Assembly (NCBI RefSeq): GCF_016097555.1 | Contig: NC_054702.1 | Coordinates: forward strand, 88,176,905 to 88,240,904 | Direction: 5' to 3' | Source: Gigantopelta aegis | Taxonomy: Eukaryota; Mollusca; Gastropoda; Neomphalida; Peltospiridae | DNA length: 64,000 nt | In this document: positions 12,401 through 25,490 of the stretch, piece by piece | Layout: each line of letters begins with the position of its first letter | Numbering within the stretch: the first letter of the stretch is position 1 | Program-made: the position numbers and the translations under genes | Notes under the pieces: model-generated | Databases searched by the model: none | What the model saw: the letters and a program-made list of their open reading frames with translations, nothing else | What the model was told of the DNA's origin: nothing

Positions 12401-13747
12401 GAAAACAGCAGTGCCAAATGTTTCACCTGATATATTTTTTTAACAAGTTGTAAAGTAGCCAAAGAGAAAACCACAATCACTGAAACCAGATATTTGTATT
12501 GTGATCACTTAGTTTCAATATTCATAAAGGTGAAATAACAATTTTTTATTTTTTTTGAGTTGTTTGAATTAGACTGACAATAAACCTAGCAATTCCTCAT
12601 GTCAGTATTGGTGTTGACCATTGTGAATTTTATTCTTGATGAATTAAAACCCATTGAGCTATTTCACGTTCCGGCCAGTGCACCGCCACTGATATATTAA
12701 AGGCTGTGGTATGTGCTATCTAGTCTGGGCGATGGTGCATATAAAAAATTCCTTGCTACTAATGGAAAAATGTAGGTGGTTTATTCTCAGAAACTATATT
12801 TCAAAATTTGCAAATGTTTGACATCCAATAGCCAATTATTAATAAATCAATGTGATCTAGTGGTGTTGTTAAACAAAATTAACTTTCTTTATAACATATT
12901 TCTTTATTTACTTATTTAAGGATTAGTAGAGCATTAGTATCAGTGTCGGTTCACTTTTATTTCCCATTGGACATTGTTTTTCTTTTTAATGGTGTGATGA
13001 AGAATTACCTTTTTAAACCTTTATTTTGTAAGATGTGCTCATTAATGCATGGAAGAGACTAAATATTGTCCAGTATTTTGTGTTTTTGTTGAATACAACT
13101 GTTTTGCTTAGAGGCAATTTGTTTGTTATACTGGTAACATATTTATATATTTTTAAAAAATCAGTTTTAGTATGGCCGAAATAGTCTTTTTATTCAATAT
13201 GTTTGATTATCAATAAGGCATGTTGGCCAATATTTATTAATTAATCAGATGTTTTGTTCTTTTTATCAAGCAATATTTCATCAACATTTTTTACTAATTG
13301 ATAAACCATTTTATTATCTTTATAAAAGCAAACAGAATGTATTTCCATACGTTTGCTTTGACTCGTGCAATGATTAGAGTCAAAAATAGTATTTACAAAG
13401 CATTTAAAGAAATGAAAAAAACAAAAAATCATAAGTGTCTGCACACATTGTCTGCACATGTTTTGTATTTAGAAGAAAATTAATTACCTTGAACAAAGTC
13501 ACTTTATCATGTCTAATTATCTGATACATGTTATGTAGCATGTTTGTAACTTTGTGTCTTGTTTCCGTTTTAGGATAGTACTGAACAACCGAACTGGCGT
13601 TTTTCCGTAGCCTCCAACAACAGCAGTAGTTTGAGCAGTCCACCTGGCTCGAACCGCCACAGTCTTATAGAAGACCGGGACCAAGGCACAGACACGTCCG
13701 AGCCTGAGCGTGCGACGTCCGAGCGTGCGACATCCACAAACCTGTAG
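440..13747 (+). CDS. CDC42BP-like (gek): MRCK/Genghis Khan kinase (CDC42BPA/B family), C-terminal exons; 5' part outside window
   Basis: Eight coding exons: 440-520, 1004-1101, 1517-1604, 2805-2904, 9007-9109, 9691-9814, 10227-10351 and 13574-13747 (stop TAG). All phases agree and give about 297 codons. The first four encode the end of the citron-homology (CNH) domain; recognisable pieces are [24 protein letters not shown] and DGSLSLF, which align with vertebrate MRCK. Exon 5 carries the CRIB (CDC42/Rac-binding) motif [14 protein letters not shown], with the conserved I-S-x-P, F-x-H and H-x-G residues. Exons 6-8 form a Ser/Gly/Asn-rich tail with [14 protein letters not shown], like the vertebrate tail. 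MRCKs are CDC42 effector Ser/Thr kinases that phosphorylate myosin-light-chain regulators; the kinase, coiled-coil, C1 and PH parts must lie upstream. The first exon could instead start at 446, since a second AG in the same phase is present. The seventh intron has a GC donor. Alpha and beta type cannot be separated here. Confidence 0.93.
4329..4760 (-). other. Unrecognised 143-codon open frame in MRCK intron
   Basis: The frame is open from an ATG at 4760. The first 90 or so residues have mixed, protein-like composition (for example [20 protein letters not shown]). The last 50 are Lys- and Phe-rich low complexity read from A/T tracts. I do not recognise a family, and neither a promoter nor splice context is evident. 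It may be a fragment of a transposon or a chance open frame. Confidence 0.2.
5447..5650 (+). repeat. Tandem repeat, about 72-bp unit, three copies
   Basis: Three adjacent copies share AGTAGCATTTAGTGTTAA, then GGAACATTTTC and TCTTCTTTGTGATTTAAG. The first two copies are nearly the same as each other, and the third diverges at its end. It lies in an MRCK intron and has no visible coding role. Confidence 0.85.
7570..7915 (+). mobile_element. SINE, tail type A, 5'-truncated, with 12-bp target duplication
   Basis: The copy begins inside the tRNA-like head, just before box B (GGTTCGGATCCC), and runs through the central core (AAAAGATCCCTTGCTGCTAA) to the tail GTCGTTAAATAAAACATT plus a TTTC stretch. 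The target duplication TTGGCAAATCGA is perfect at 7558-7569 and 7916-7927. A near-identical, less truncated copy lies at 57591-57973. Confidence 0.9.
9148..9375 (+). mobile_element. Diverged tRNA-like SINE (third head type)
   Basis: Contains a box B-like AGGTTCGCATCCCAGTACTGG followed by a body resembling the repeats at 37160-37360 and 57235-57497 (ACTACACC, CAGGATGGTATGC, TGATATAAG). It sits 40 bp after the donor of the CRIB exon. Edges are approximate. Confidence 0.55.
9852..10040 (+). mobile_element. SINE fragment, tail type B
   Basis: Central core (CCTGTCTGTGGGA, TATAAAAGATCCCTTGCTG) with the type B tail: AAATGTTTGACATCCGATAG, then AATGTGCTCTAGTGGTGTTG and TTAAACAAAACAAAC. The head is missing. 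It begins about 37 bp after the donor of MRCK exon 6. Confidence 0.85.
10352..13573 (+). other. MRCK last intron with GC donor
   Basis: The donor reads GAG|GCAAGTAGA and the acceptor CGTTTTAG|GATAG. The phase is 0 on both sides, so the joined reading runs from MFE into DSTEQPNW. The nearest GT alternative, five bases further, would change phase and reach a stop at once. The intron contains a SINE (12665-12892) and an AAT-rich stretch near 11740; nothing else is recognised. Confidence 0.85.
12665..12892 (+). mobile_element. SINE fragment, tail type B
   Basis: Starts in the head-proximal part (CCGGCCAGTGCACCGCCACT), passes through the core (GGTGCATATAAAAAATTCC) and ends in the B tail (TTTGACATCCAATAGCC, GTGATCTAGTGGTGTTG). 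Diverged and lacking box A/B. No clear target duplication was seen. Confidence 0.82.
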
Positions 13748-16700
13748 TGACTACTGTGATCTTTTAACTGTGCCTCAGACACATGTGTGCACCCTGCCCA
13801 ACGAAACTGCCCCACCCACTTTCGCTATACAATTAACCTCAATGTGTAGCCTTTAACACCATGTCCTTTGTTCCCCATCCAGAACAGTCGTGTGATGAGT
13901 TCGTTCGTGGAATACAACAAATAATCTTCCTGTTTCGTCGTTCAAGGGTCTGAAGAGGGCTTTTCACAAACCACTGGGCGAGTGGGTTATGGGAGATGTT
14001 TCAGATCAACCTACACATGGCAAGAATTACCCGATTTTGTCGTCTTCCTTCAGAGTAGCGACCACGAGCAAATCATGTAATCTTGCTGCAACTGTTGTAA
14101 ATATTAAAACTAGTAATTTAAGATGTTATCCACGTTCAAAACACAAAACATGGCCATTCATGCTGAGTGTTTTTGTATCCTTGCTTAAGTAACTGTCATT
14201 TTCTCGGATCTATATGTTTGCCAAATGGAAATATGTCCCACAAATTGTTACTTAAGTTAATATGTAATACGTGTATACAAGTTATTCTCCTGTAATGTTA
14301 TGTGGTTTGTATCAGTTTTATTGCCCACCAATTAGCATAACATATTTATATTGAGAAAACAAGAAGGAAATTTTATCCTGCCTGTATGTGGTTATTTTTG
14401 AATTGTAGGCCGAGTTAGATAAGTTGTAAACCAGGTCAGAGAGTAAATCTTGAACATTGTGAAGCCATAAAGATGGTTAGTTGGCGGTGTTCTGGAATTA
14501 AATTAATTTATTACATAAATTGCCATAAATATACAGAAACCATTAAAGTAATAATAGGTAAAAAGTCTTATTTTCACTGCAAAAGTCGTATTTTACTGAA
14601 TTTAAGCTACAGTGAAAATATAGAAACTATTTAAATTTTACATGGAACAAGTTCATGCTTTATTTACCTCCTTTTAATAGATTCTTTGAGCACACTTGTT
14701 AAATGACAGCTTACACACTGTACAAACAAAAGTATTGAAACAACACAAATTGTGGGTAGATCGATTTTCTAGTTTTGGGCTTTGAAAAACCCAAATTGGT
14801 TTCATACTGAATCAACAATAGCATTATTAACTGTTTGTTTTTAAATGGCAGAATTTCTTCAGAGTACAACTGAATATGGAGCGCATCGGAGAAAAGTATT
14901 ACCTTTAAATTTGTGATTTGTTTGCTTTATTTGTTTATGTTGCATGCACACAATGCAAATGTTTTTGTTAAAAGTTGATGTTTTGTTTTCATCTTGCCAG
15001 TGTGCAGTGACATGGTGAAGGTTTTCGTAGACACTCATACCTGTAGAAGTGTAAGATTAAGGATCAAACATGCTATCTTTCAAGTGCCTTGGTGGGTCAA
15101 TAACAAAAGAACAACTTTGCCCCTTTATTGAATTGACAAGGTCACTGAAAATGTAGAACTGATGTCTAAACATTTTTGGTTTAATGATTATTAATTTTCA
15201 TTACAGATAATACTAGTAAATAAAAAATGGGGCCTATATATTAGAATACATGTGTATATTAAGTTTTTAAACAGTAAATAGTCTTTAATTGTTGAATATT
15301 ATATGGGAATACTGGGGGTTTTTCTCTCACTGATGTACCTTTAATTATGCAAATGTGAAAAGTAAAGAAAAAACATTGGTGATAAAAAAAATCAGTCTAA
15401 TTATAATTACTACCGTACCCGTCTTGAAGATGAGTTCAGACTTGACGAGGGAATCACTTGGATATTTTATCTGCCTTGCATGCTTTGCCAAAGAATTGAT
15501 GCATTGTAGAGACTGAAACCAGTGGATTTTGAATGTCTTCCATTTCTGTATTGGAGCAGTGCTCACAACATGACCAGTGAAGTTTAAAAATGGTATATGA
15601 CTTTCATGTTTGACATTAATGCAGTTTAGGAAAGAGCCAGCAAACTGTAAAATATCCATGTGCTGTTCATGTATTATTAAAGTGTGGTCATCAGACTTAT
15701 TGAAGTTATATATATATTTTTTCTGCCCTTCACAAAGCAGTATTTGATAGTGAAATATGCATTTGTCTATATTGTAATGCTTAAAAGGAAAGTTTTGAAA
15801 GTTTTTCTAGCCCATGTATTTTGAGAATGCTATTGAGGTACAATTAGTTGTGGGTTTTGAAATCTGTCCTATATGTGCATCAAGCAAACTTACAAAGGTT
15901 GGACTAGAAGAATGTTCAGTTTTTTCAAGAAGAAGATTAGATACAGTTTTGAAGCGAACTTAAAAAAATGTCTTCACATTTCTGTACATTAGGATTGCAT
16001 TTGTACACAAACAACTTCTGCCGTGTTAGTTTTGGTTGCAACTGGAAATGGTGGATTTATTATGAAAAAAAAAATATGCTTATTTGCAGGTGCCTACCTC
16101 ATTAAAACAATACACTGTACAAATTACAATGCTGTTTGTTTTTTAGTCACAGTTTATGACAACACTTGACATCTTCTCCTTATTTTAAACTGTTTTAAGA
16201 GTGTCTAAAGCAATATTGTGCATATCAAAGTGTGCTTTGACTTTAAACTGTGACATAAAATATTGAGGTGAGATTATTTTAAGAGCTCTAAAACAGCTTT
16301 GTTGACTTTACAGCATTTTATGAAGGATCCATTCCTGTACACGGTATTAATAACTAGATATGTTTGGCTACTGTTGTACATCTAAGTACACAGATGCTAA
16401 ACAGGGTTTCCAGAAACACATTTTGCACACTGATGGACGCATTAAACCTGTTTTGTTATAGACCTGATTGATGTTATTCTGGTGGACTTGCCGTGTGGAT
16501 TTGTAACTAGCTTGTTGATTGTTAAGAACATTTGTTGTTTATCTAAATGATGAGTGTGATGTTGGGGCGTGTGTGGTACCAAGTACATGTGATATAATAG
16601 GTGGCTTGTGATATCATGTAGTTAGGCCACCGTTGTGGCAATCTTGGCATGTGTGTACATCACAGCTTTTTGCTGCCCAGTTCTCATTTCTCTCTCTTAC

Positions 16701-19700
16701 TTGCAGTTTCTTCCATTATAACGGGAGAATTAATGAAGTGTGCATAATTATTTTCATTTAAATTTTTGAGAATGTGTGAACTCAAACATTTGTTGACTTT
16801 AAAAAAAGAAAAACATTTTAACAAATTAAAATCTGGTTAAATTTGTTGACCGTTCACATCATTGCCATCAATTGTTATGATTCCTCACTGCAGTAATCAA
16901 AAGAAATTATTAAACTGGTTTCTAGTCACAAAATATTGTATAATATTGATAGGGGGGGATTAATGATTACATTCATTTTTTATTTGTTTAAATATGGAAT
17001 TATAGATCTGATTATTTTCTGAATTTATGAACTAAAACAATTGGCATACATGTATTCTACATCAATAGAATTGTTGGCATAAACATTTTCAATTTAACTT
17101 GTGTTAAGAAAGTATTTGTAGTGCTTACGGTTTTTTATATAGTTTCTGTCGAATCATTGTTACTATCAAATTTGATTTATGATGATTGTATTGCATTAAT
17201 GGTGTCTTCCTTGAATTCTAAACCTGAAGTGCAATACAGGTGCTTTTTATTCTTGGTAGGACCCTATTTGTTTTAATGATAGTTAAGGATTGGTGATTTT
17301 TTGGTTTCTCTGTGTTGCATTACATAAAAATATCAGTATTTTAAGTAGGAGCAAATTTTCCACCGATATTTTTTTTTTTTTTTTTTTTTTAAATATTGAG
17401 TTGGCATTTGGCTTGCCTATGCTGTATAGGGCCTGCTTATGTCCCCAACTATACAGAATTACATCTTTCTGTGTTGTTGATTAAATAAAAACCCATCTTG
17501 TTATTGCAATCCATATTTTTCAACACTGTACGGTTTACTCAAAATAGTATGTACATATATTATTTTTTTTAATCTTGGATATAATTGCACTCTTAGAGTA
17601 GATAAAAAGGCCTATATAAATTTGCTGTTTTACACAGAAGTTTGTATTTATATAGACAAGTAACAACTCTCAGTTTGATGTGGCAACAAGATGGTTTCAC
17701 CACCTATCATAAAGGTGAAATGGAATGAATGGGTTGAATTTACAAAGCCTGTTTATATTTTACACACGTGTAACTACATATACTTAAAATGTGTGTAAGA
17801 AAAACAGGCTTTGCAAATTCGGCCCTATATGTTTAATAGCAAAGTTGCTTCTGGCTAATACCGTCTTTGCATCTCATTTTGTTATTAATAAATTTGTTGT
17901 TGTAGTTAAGTATGATTTTGTTAGTAGAATTCAGTGTAGTAATAGTTGCACCAAATGTAAACAATTTGTGACTCGATTTAACCTGTGTTGATTAAGAGAA
18001 GCAGAATGATTTCGGGTATCTTATTTGTGCTCAATCCTTCTGGGGTTTTAATTTATTTGAATAGTGCTCATGGTATTTCAGGTTATTAGTCATTTTTTTA
18101 AACTTTTTTTTTTTTTTTACAAGATATATATGATGGTACTCTTGTTACTACTACAATAACCAGCTTATAAGCTTGGAATCGGTGCTCTACAATAAACAAT
18201 ACTGTATTTACTCTATCTTTGTAAAAAAGAACACAAACCCCACTTTCCATGCATATGTATAATTACAAAATAATTTTATGTGTAACATTATTTTAATAAC
18301 AGCAAAACTTAGAAACAAAAACACCCATTACAAATGTTCTTTTCTATATGCAAACGTTTCTGATCTCCCCAGATGAAGAATACAGGTATATAGAATTACT
18401 GAGGAAGTTCACCAAGTTTTTGTGATGTACTAGCTTCACCATGTGTACAGGTACTGTACTAGATTGTGAACATTTCAGTACAAAGCTCACAAATATTCTG
18501 GTACAAAGTTCATGTAAATACAATGTACTACTTTTGGGCTCAGTAGAATCCCATCCATAAATGGTTGCGCTCAAGAGTGCTTTGTGGAGTATGGATTCAG
18601 ATGGGATGCTGGGGTTTGTTTACCTATATTTTGGGGTTAAAATTCCAAAATAATTAAAATGTTCTATGACCAAAAATAATTAATGTGTGTGGATTAAGGT
18701 AAGCAATTTTTTATTGTACACTAGCTGGGAGTATTCTGGTAGTGACGTTACATGATGGAGTATGTATTGTATAATATTTTCTCTAATATGAAGTAAAAGT
18801 AAAGTTAAGTCATCTATCGGTTTAAAAATATAATTCATATGAAGTTGAAGTACATTTAATAGTGTTGTGTAAAAAAAACTTTAAATGTTTTAAATTATTG
18901 TTTTTAAAACTATACGCTTCCTTATAACTAGATGTGTATTATAAACAAAATATGGCTTTTTATACTTCAGGTTTCTTATTAGGTTTTTGATGAGCATACT
19001 GGCTAGAAAAATCACTGCAAATTGTATAACAAGTATGCACCTTAAGTGTCTCAGGAATATTATCTTTTATGTTCCCTGCAAAGTGAATAGTTGATGGCAT
19101 TTTGATATTCATAATATTGTATATATATTAGTATAAAGCAATTATTGTAACAAGTATAGAGTTTAAAAGTGTAACTTCTTGGTATATTGAGTACTTGCAA
19201 ATAACTGCTGCTTTTTGGAGGGAATATGAAGTACAAAGCTCTAATAGCAAGTTGTCTTCCCTTTCTTGCAAGTTGTGGTGATATACATTTGTGTTCTTGA
19301 CACATCTTTTAGAAAATTGTATTTGTAACTAATTTCAATATTAGTTCACTTTAAAACAACTTGCAAACTGTGAATTAACATAGTCCCCATGATGTGTATG
19401 TATTTTGCATATAATCCTGTGTTGAAGTATATTATTATAATTATTTGTTTTAATTTTGCAGAATAGAATGGGGTCATTGCTATCACCACTACTTTTACGT
19501 TTTAATCTCCATGTTCCTGTATATTGTAAACATTATTGTGCTATTTATGGTATGTCTTTGGTTTGCTTTTAGTACTAGTTGCAAAACGGATTACTGAGTC
19601 TGCAAAACTTTTTATATTGTCTTCTGTTGATATATTTAGAGTTGTGTTCGAATACTGGTCACTTTGTGGAAGTAAACACAAACAAAATGCAGACTAGCAA

Positions 19701-19924
19701 GTATTGGAAATAATACACTGTAAGAATGTAAATATCTCAATTTGAATGTTACAATAGATCTAAACAAAAATTTATGTCAAAAATCATTTGGAGTTTTCGA
19801 AAGATGTTATTGAAACATTACTCAATAAAATGTTGTGCACTGAATAACTATAAAGAAAGCCTGAATGTTTGTAATAATCATGAAACTTTAAAGAAATATT
19901 TTGAATAACAGTTTTTATTTCAGG

Positions 19925-19951
19925 ACCCCCCCCCCCCCCCCCCCCCCCCCC
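19925..19951 (+). repeat. Poly-C tract
   Basis: About 27 C in a row inside the presumed MRCK 3' UTR. The length is prone to assembly error. Confidence 0.9.
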
Positions 19952-20485
19952 AAAGTAACAACTGAATTTTTTTTTTTGTCTTAGTGATGTTCTCATTTAA
20001 AAAGCCTACGATGTGTGTAAAACAAAACTTGTACTTTCAGTTTCATGACCAGTGCTTTAGCACAACACACCTACGTTGTATAAATTTCTGAAAAAGACTT
20101 GCTGATAATTATACAGGAACAAAGTCCTTAAATGGAAAGCAGTTGTAATCAAAATTGTATATAAAAACAAATCAATGTATTCATATTACACTCATATGTG
20201 CAATGATTGTATCCGCGTTTTTAATCCATAGGTACAAATCTAGCATTGTTCTTAGCCGATTGTAACTGTGTACAAAGTGTATCATAGAATATGCTAGCTG
20301 TATAAAACAAAACAAAATCCCTCATCTGGGCTGTGTATAGCATTAGATGCATATTGAGCCAAACTGTACAGCCTTTTGTATAAGCAGTGCTTTGCTGGCC
20401 ACCACATGAGTAATCTTGTATATTTCCAGGTATGTTTTGTATTAATATTATGTTATGTAAACTTGTATATGTCTCTTAAAAAAAT

Positions 20486-20491
20486 AATAAA
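20486..20491 (+). terminator. Polyadenylation signal AATAAA (MRCK)
   Basis: AATAAA followed 15-30 bases later by a T/G-rich downstream element. It is the last good signal before repeat-rich intergenic DNA on this strand. Confidence 0.6.
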
Positions 20492-20511
20492 TGTGAATAT
20501 CATGCTGTGTC

Positions 20512-21774
20512 TTTGCTTTTTATGTACAGAAAGAGTGGGACTAGAAAAGGGTTAACCATGTAGAGCTTTTATATTAAGGTCTGCCATAAGCAATTTCATG
20601 GTATCCAAGCAAATAATTCCTTATGACCATGTGTTCCATACAATTATAATTATTACAGTTAACAGCTTATAGTATATTGGCTCCTATACTTATTCTTTTA
20701 AATAAAATGAAGAATAGTCATGGAAAAGTATATATTTTGTATGAAATATGTGGGAAGCCTGGTTTGTTTTTGTGTGTATTTAAAAGAAGAAAAATCTATT
20801 GAATAAGCATTAAATGTGAAATTGGTGATTTGTAGGGTCTTTTACAGTGAAGATGGTGTATAGTTCTAATAATTCGAATCTTTCTCAAGTGTTCTATAAT
20901 TCTATTGGATTGTATAACTGAAGTTGATCAAACCGATTATATCCATGATTGATGATGAAATTACAACCAATTCGCAACACTAGCTTGGATTAGTACTAGC
21001 TAAAAAACAAATCCTGCTCCTTTTAACCTGAAACTTGACTTGTGGTGTGACACAGTTGGTGAACTACATGACCTATGCATAAAGTCATTGATCAACTGAA
21101 ATTAACACAATTGTATTTCAAAATTCACAGCACATTTTTAGAAATTCTGCTGATCAGCATGTCGGTTTGTCATGTTTAATTACTGATAGCTTTCTCTACT
21201 CCCCTTGAATTGTTTACTTTTGCCACCAAAAACATAATTATTCTAGGAGTACTTAAATAAAAACAATGCAGAAGTTTATTCACCACTGCATATGAGCAAA
21301 AATTAAAACCAAAACCTAAGTAAACAATCAGTTGACCAGTTTTACTGACCTTTTAACAATTGTACATTTTCATATATTTTTAACCCAATGTTTCAGGTCC
21401 AGTGTACGATCTGTCATTAAAAAACTTCCAAAACCTGATAAAACACTGTTATATCTGGTGTAAGCACCTGGACCCAGTTTAATGGAGCAGTTATAATGCT
21501 ACTTGCGACAGTGCTAGCCATGGTATCGCAGTATGCCAACATAAACTGCAATGTTTGCTAATAATGAAGCGGTTACATGGGAAACTGACAGAACAGTGAT
21601 TATCGTACTTTACAACACCTTCCCACCAGACTTAACCACTGTTCACTATCACAAGCTGAGCGAGTGTGCTGTGTTTTAACATGCCTGTAGCACTCGTCTT
21701 GCACTTTGCCGTCCCGTTAGAAGAAAACGCATATTTTGAGATCGATCAATTTGAACAGAAATATGTATACAGGT
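20512..21774. other. Intergenic DNA, nothing recognised
   Basis: AT-rich sequence between the MRCK polyadenylation site and the integrase fossil. No exon-like frame, SINE or inverted repeat stood out. Confidence 0.6.
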
Positions 21775-23068
<1,294 letters not shown>

Positions 23069-23138
23069 AAGGGTTCAGGCACGCCCACTTCGGATTTAGC
23101 CTCTGACATCGCCAGTGACAAACTCCGAAGCAGGAGGG

Positions 23139-23160
23139 TGGGGGGGGGGGGGGGGGGGGG
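23139..23160 (+). repeat. Poly-G tract
   Basis: More than 20 G in a row with a few leading interruptions. A second tract follows at 23509-23543. Both are likely assembly-sensitive. Confidence 0.9.
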
Positions 23161-23507
23161 AAGTGGTGGTTGATGGGGGCAATTTAAATATGTGGTAAGA
23201 CCACTTAAAACATAAATTAATAATATTAGGGACTCTTTTTTTTTAATATTTAAAATTGCACCGATAAAACCTAAAGCCTGTTATTAACAATTAATTTTAT
23301 ATTTAGCTGGTGCCACTAACATTTCTGTTTCGGGCTGATCGAATTAAACTAATTAATATATATTAATATAATTAATTTAAACCATAACATCAATTAAATT
23401 TATTAAGCCCTGGAGGATCAAGGATTCGTAGAGGGGGGAGCGTTGCGCCCATTCTTCTTTGCGGTCCAACATCCGGAAGACCCACTCCAACATATCCGGA
23501 TTTCCAT

Positions 23508-23508
<1 letters not shown>

Positions 23509-23543
<35 letters not shown>
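23509..23543 (+). repeat. Poly-G tract
   Basis: About 35 G in a row in intergenic DNA; its flanks resemble no recognised element. Confidence 0.9.
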
Positions 23544-23544
<1 letters not shown>

Positions 23545-23794
23545 GGAGAGGCCTCCTAACTGGCAAACCTACCGGCCCAAACCGCCAACGCCCTATCGCT
23601 CCAAAAAAAGCTCCCTATCACGGCGTCCCTCCCTCTACAGACAGGATTAGTTAAAACAGCAGTAGTGGATTATACAGATTAACTAACATTTTCTATGAAA
23701 TGATTTAACAATGAACATGTACATCAAAGGTATTGTGACCAATCAAGGAGAACTTGGACTACATTGATCAAAAGACTTGTTTTGAACTGAGAAC

Positions 23795-24195
23795 TTGGTC
23801 TACATTGCCCATGGTTATCGTTCACCACTAGTCATCATTGATGGCAATTTAAATGCTCAACGTTACCGCGATGACATTCTCGCTCATCACGTCAATCCTC
23901 TGTTCCATAACAACGCCAACATCTCGATTTTTCAGCATGATAATGCCACCTCTCATACAGCTAGAGACACTGTAAATTGTCTTAGGACAAATAACATTGA
24001 TTTCATTGATGACTGGCCCGCTAAAGTCCTGATCTCAACCCCATCGAGCATGTCTGGGATAGTCTGGACAGACAATTGAGGCGTCGTCCCAACCCACCCG
24101 CTAACGTCAATGAACTTCGTCAAGCGCTCATTCAGGAATGGAACAATATTCCACAGGCAGAAATCAACACTTTAGTCAATTCTATGCGCCTTTGA
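23795..24195 (+). pseudogene. Tc1-like transposase relic (C-terminal half)
   Basis: The catalytic-domain half of a Tc1/mariner transposase is readable: DGNLNAQRYRDDIL, then FQHDNATSHTA with the second catalytic Asp, then after a one-base loss near 24027 the block PDLNPIEHVWDSLDRQLRR with the Glu of the DDE triad, ending near NTLVNSMR at about 24190. The N-terminal DNA-binding half is absent and I saw no terminal inverted repeats. It is a different lineage from the intact copy at 49014-50021, with which it shares GNLNAQ and NPIEH. Confidence 0.85.
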
Positions 24196-24438
24196 TGCAC
24201 TGCAATGGTCAGTTCAAGAGGTGGTCATAACCTATTAAATGGGTTTTTGTTTTTTTTAAACCCCTACCACACCTGGTCAAAATTTCTCCCAGTTTCTGTT
24301 AACCTCTGGTCATGATTTTTGCACCAAACGATGCATCATGGAACACTCTTAAAACGCATATATAACAATTATTCCCCCGGTTTGTTTTCATTAGGTTATG
24401 TTCAAGCAAAGTTAGCAGAAGTTTCTTATTTTGTTCAG

Positions 24439-24439
<1 letters not shown>

Positions 24440-24467
<28 letters not shown>
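24440..24467. repeat. (TA)n microsatellite
   Basis: About 14 TA units in intergenic DNA. Confidence 0.9.
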
Positions 24468-24470
<3 letters not shown>

Positions 24471-24755
24471 CAGAACCGTTTACATTTGTTATCTGTCCCA
24501 ACCACAGGGATGAAGTGAAAGAGTTACAGTACAAAATTATACATTACCGTTTTGGTATACACATCAAAATTTTCATTCAGTATTTACAGTAGTTGTTATA
24601 CATGTATGTATGAATATTAATAATACAGATAGAAAAAACCGATTGTATATTGTACATAGCTTGTAATTGAACATGTAAATTGAACAGGAATATTGCATAC
24701 GTTTGTTCATTAAAATGACAAGTAAAACTAAATATCAAACACAAGGTTCTTCACT

Positions 24756-24893
24756 GTGTGTATGTACTACCCTGTCTGTGGGATGGTGCATATAAAAACA
24801 TCCCTTGCTACTGATGAAAAATGTAGCAGGTTTGTTCTCTCAGCCTTATGTCAAAATTACCAAATGTTTGAAATCCGATTGCCGATCATTAAT
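24756..24893 (+). mobile_element. SINE fragment, tail type B
   Basis: Core CCTGTCTGTGGGATGGTGCA and TAAAAACATCCCTTGCTAC, then CAAATGTTTGAAATCCGATT. Cut at both ends, no target duplication seen. Confidence 0.8.
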
Positions 24894-25238
24894 TTTACTC
24901 CATTTATAGTAAAGTTCGTACTGTGTTTCAATAAAAGTAGCAGGCCGTATGAACAAGACTGATGGGGGATGGGGGATACGCTGTGGTCCAAAACATTCAC
25001 TTTGCTGTACTCTATATAGTGTGTATTCCAAACACATAGCTTACACATGTACACATATCATTACTACGGGCCTGAGCTGGGTCATATTGACTTTGTTAGC
25101 AAGGCCCTAAAAACAAAACCTGACTTTCAATATAGTTAACGTATTTTTTGTTTTGTTTTGTTTTGAACAGAGTCCATCATTCAACAAACGGAAGAAACGG
25201 ACGTATTTTAAATTTTAAAAATCTTAATTCTTGCTTTT

Positions 25239-25490
25239 TGTTTAATGACACCTCTAAAGGGTATAGGTGCATTAATCATTTATATTGAACTTTTTCTTGA
25301 AAGAAAACCCGCTACATTTTTCCAGTAGCAGCAAAGAATATATATGTACTTTTCCTTGTATAGGACAGCACATACCACAACATTTGATATACCAGTCGTA
25401 GAGCACTAGTTGGGACGGAAAGAATTTCAGGCATATTGGTGTAGCGAGATAGGTGAGTGGGACACGCCTCTCGATCACATCTTTTTTCTT
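25239..25490 (-). mobile_element. SINE, tail type B, diverged
   Basis: On the minus strand it reads head remnant (GTGCTCTACGACTGGTATATC), core with TATACAAGGAAAAGTACA in place of the usual motif, then the B tail ending in TAATGCACCTATACCC. Heavily diverged. Confidence 0.65.

Larger units (their letters stand above)
13748..20510 (+). other. MRCK 3' UTR, about 6.8 kb
   Basis: AT-rich sequence without convincing coding frames after the MRCK stop. A polyadenylation signal AATAAA lies at 20486-20491, followed by a GT-rich stretch (GCTGTGTCTTTGC) suggesting cleavage near 20505-20515. Earlier AATAAA copies, such as near 17484, might give shorter forms. Five exact UGUANAUA Pumilio-type motifs occur at 14096, 18513, 19118, 19727 and 20156. 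A poly-C tract lies at 19925-19951. The extent is an inference; transcripts would be needed to prove it. Confidence 0.6.

Noticed and set aside
15345-15659. A 104-codon minus-strand frame in the MRCK 3' UTR
   Set aside because: Low-complexity ends, no recognised motif and no splice or promoter context; consistent with chance.
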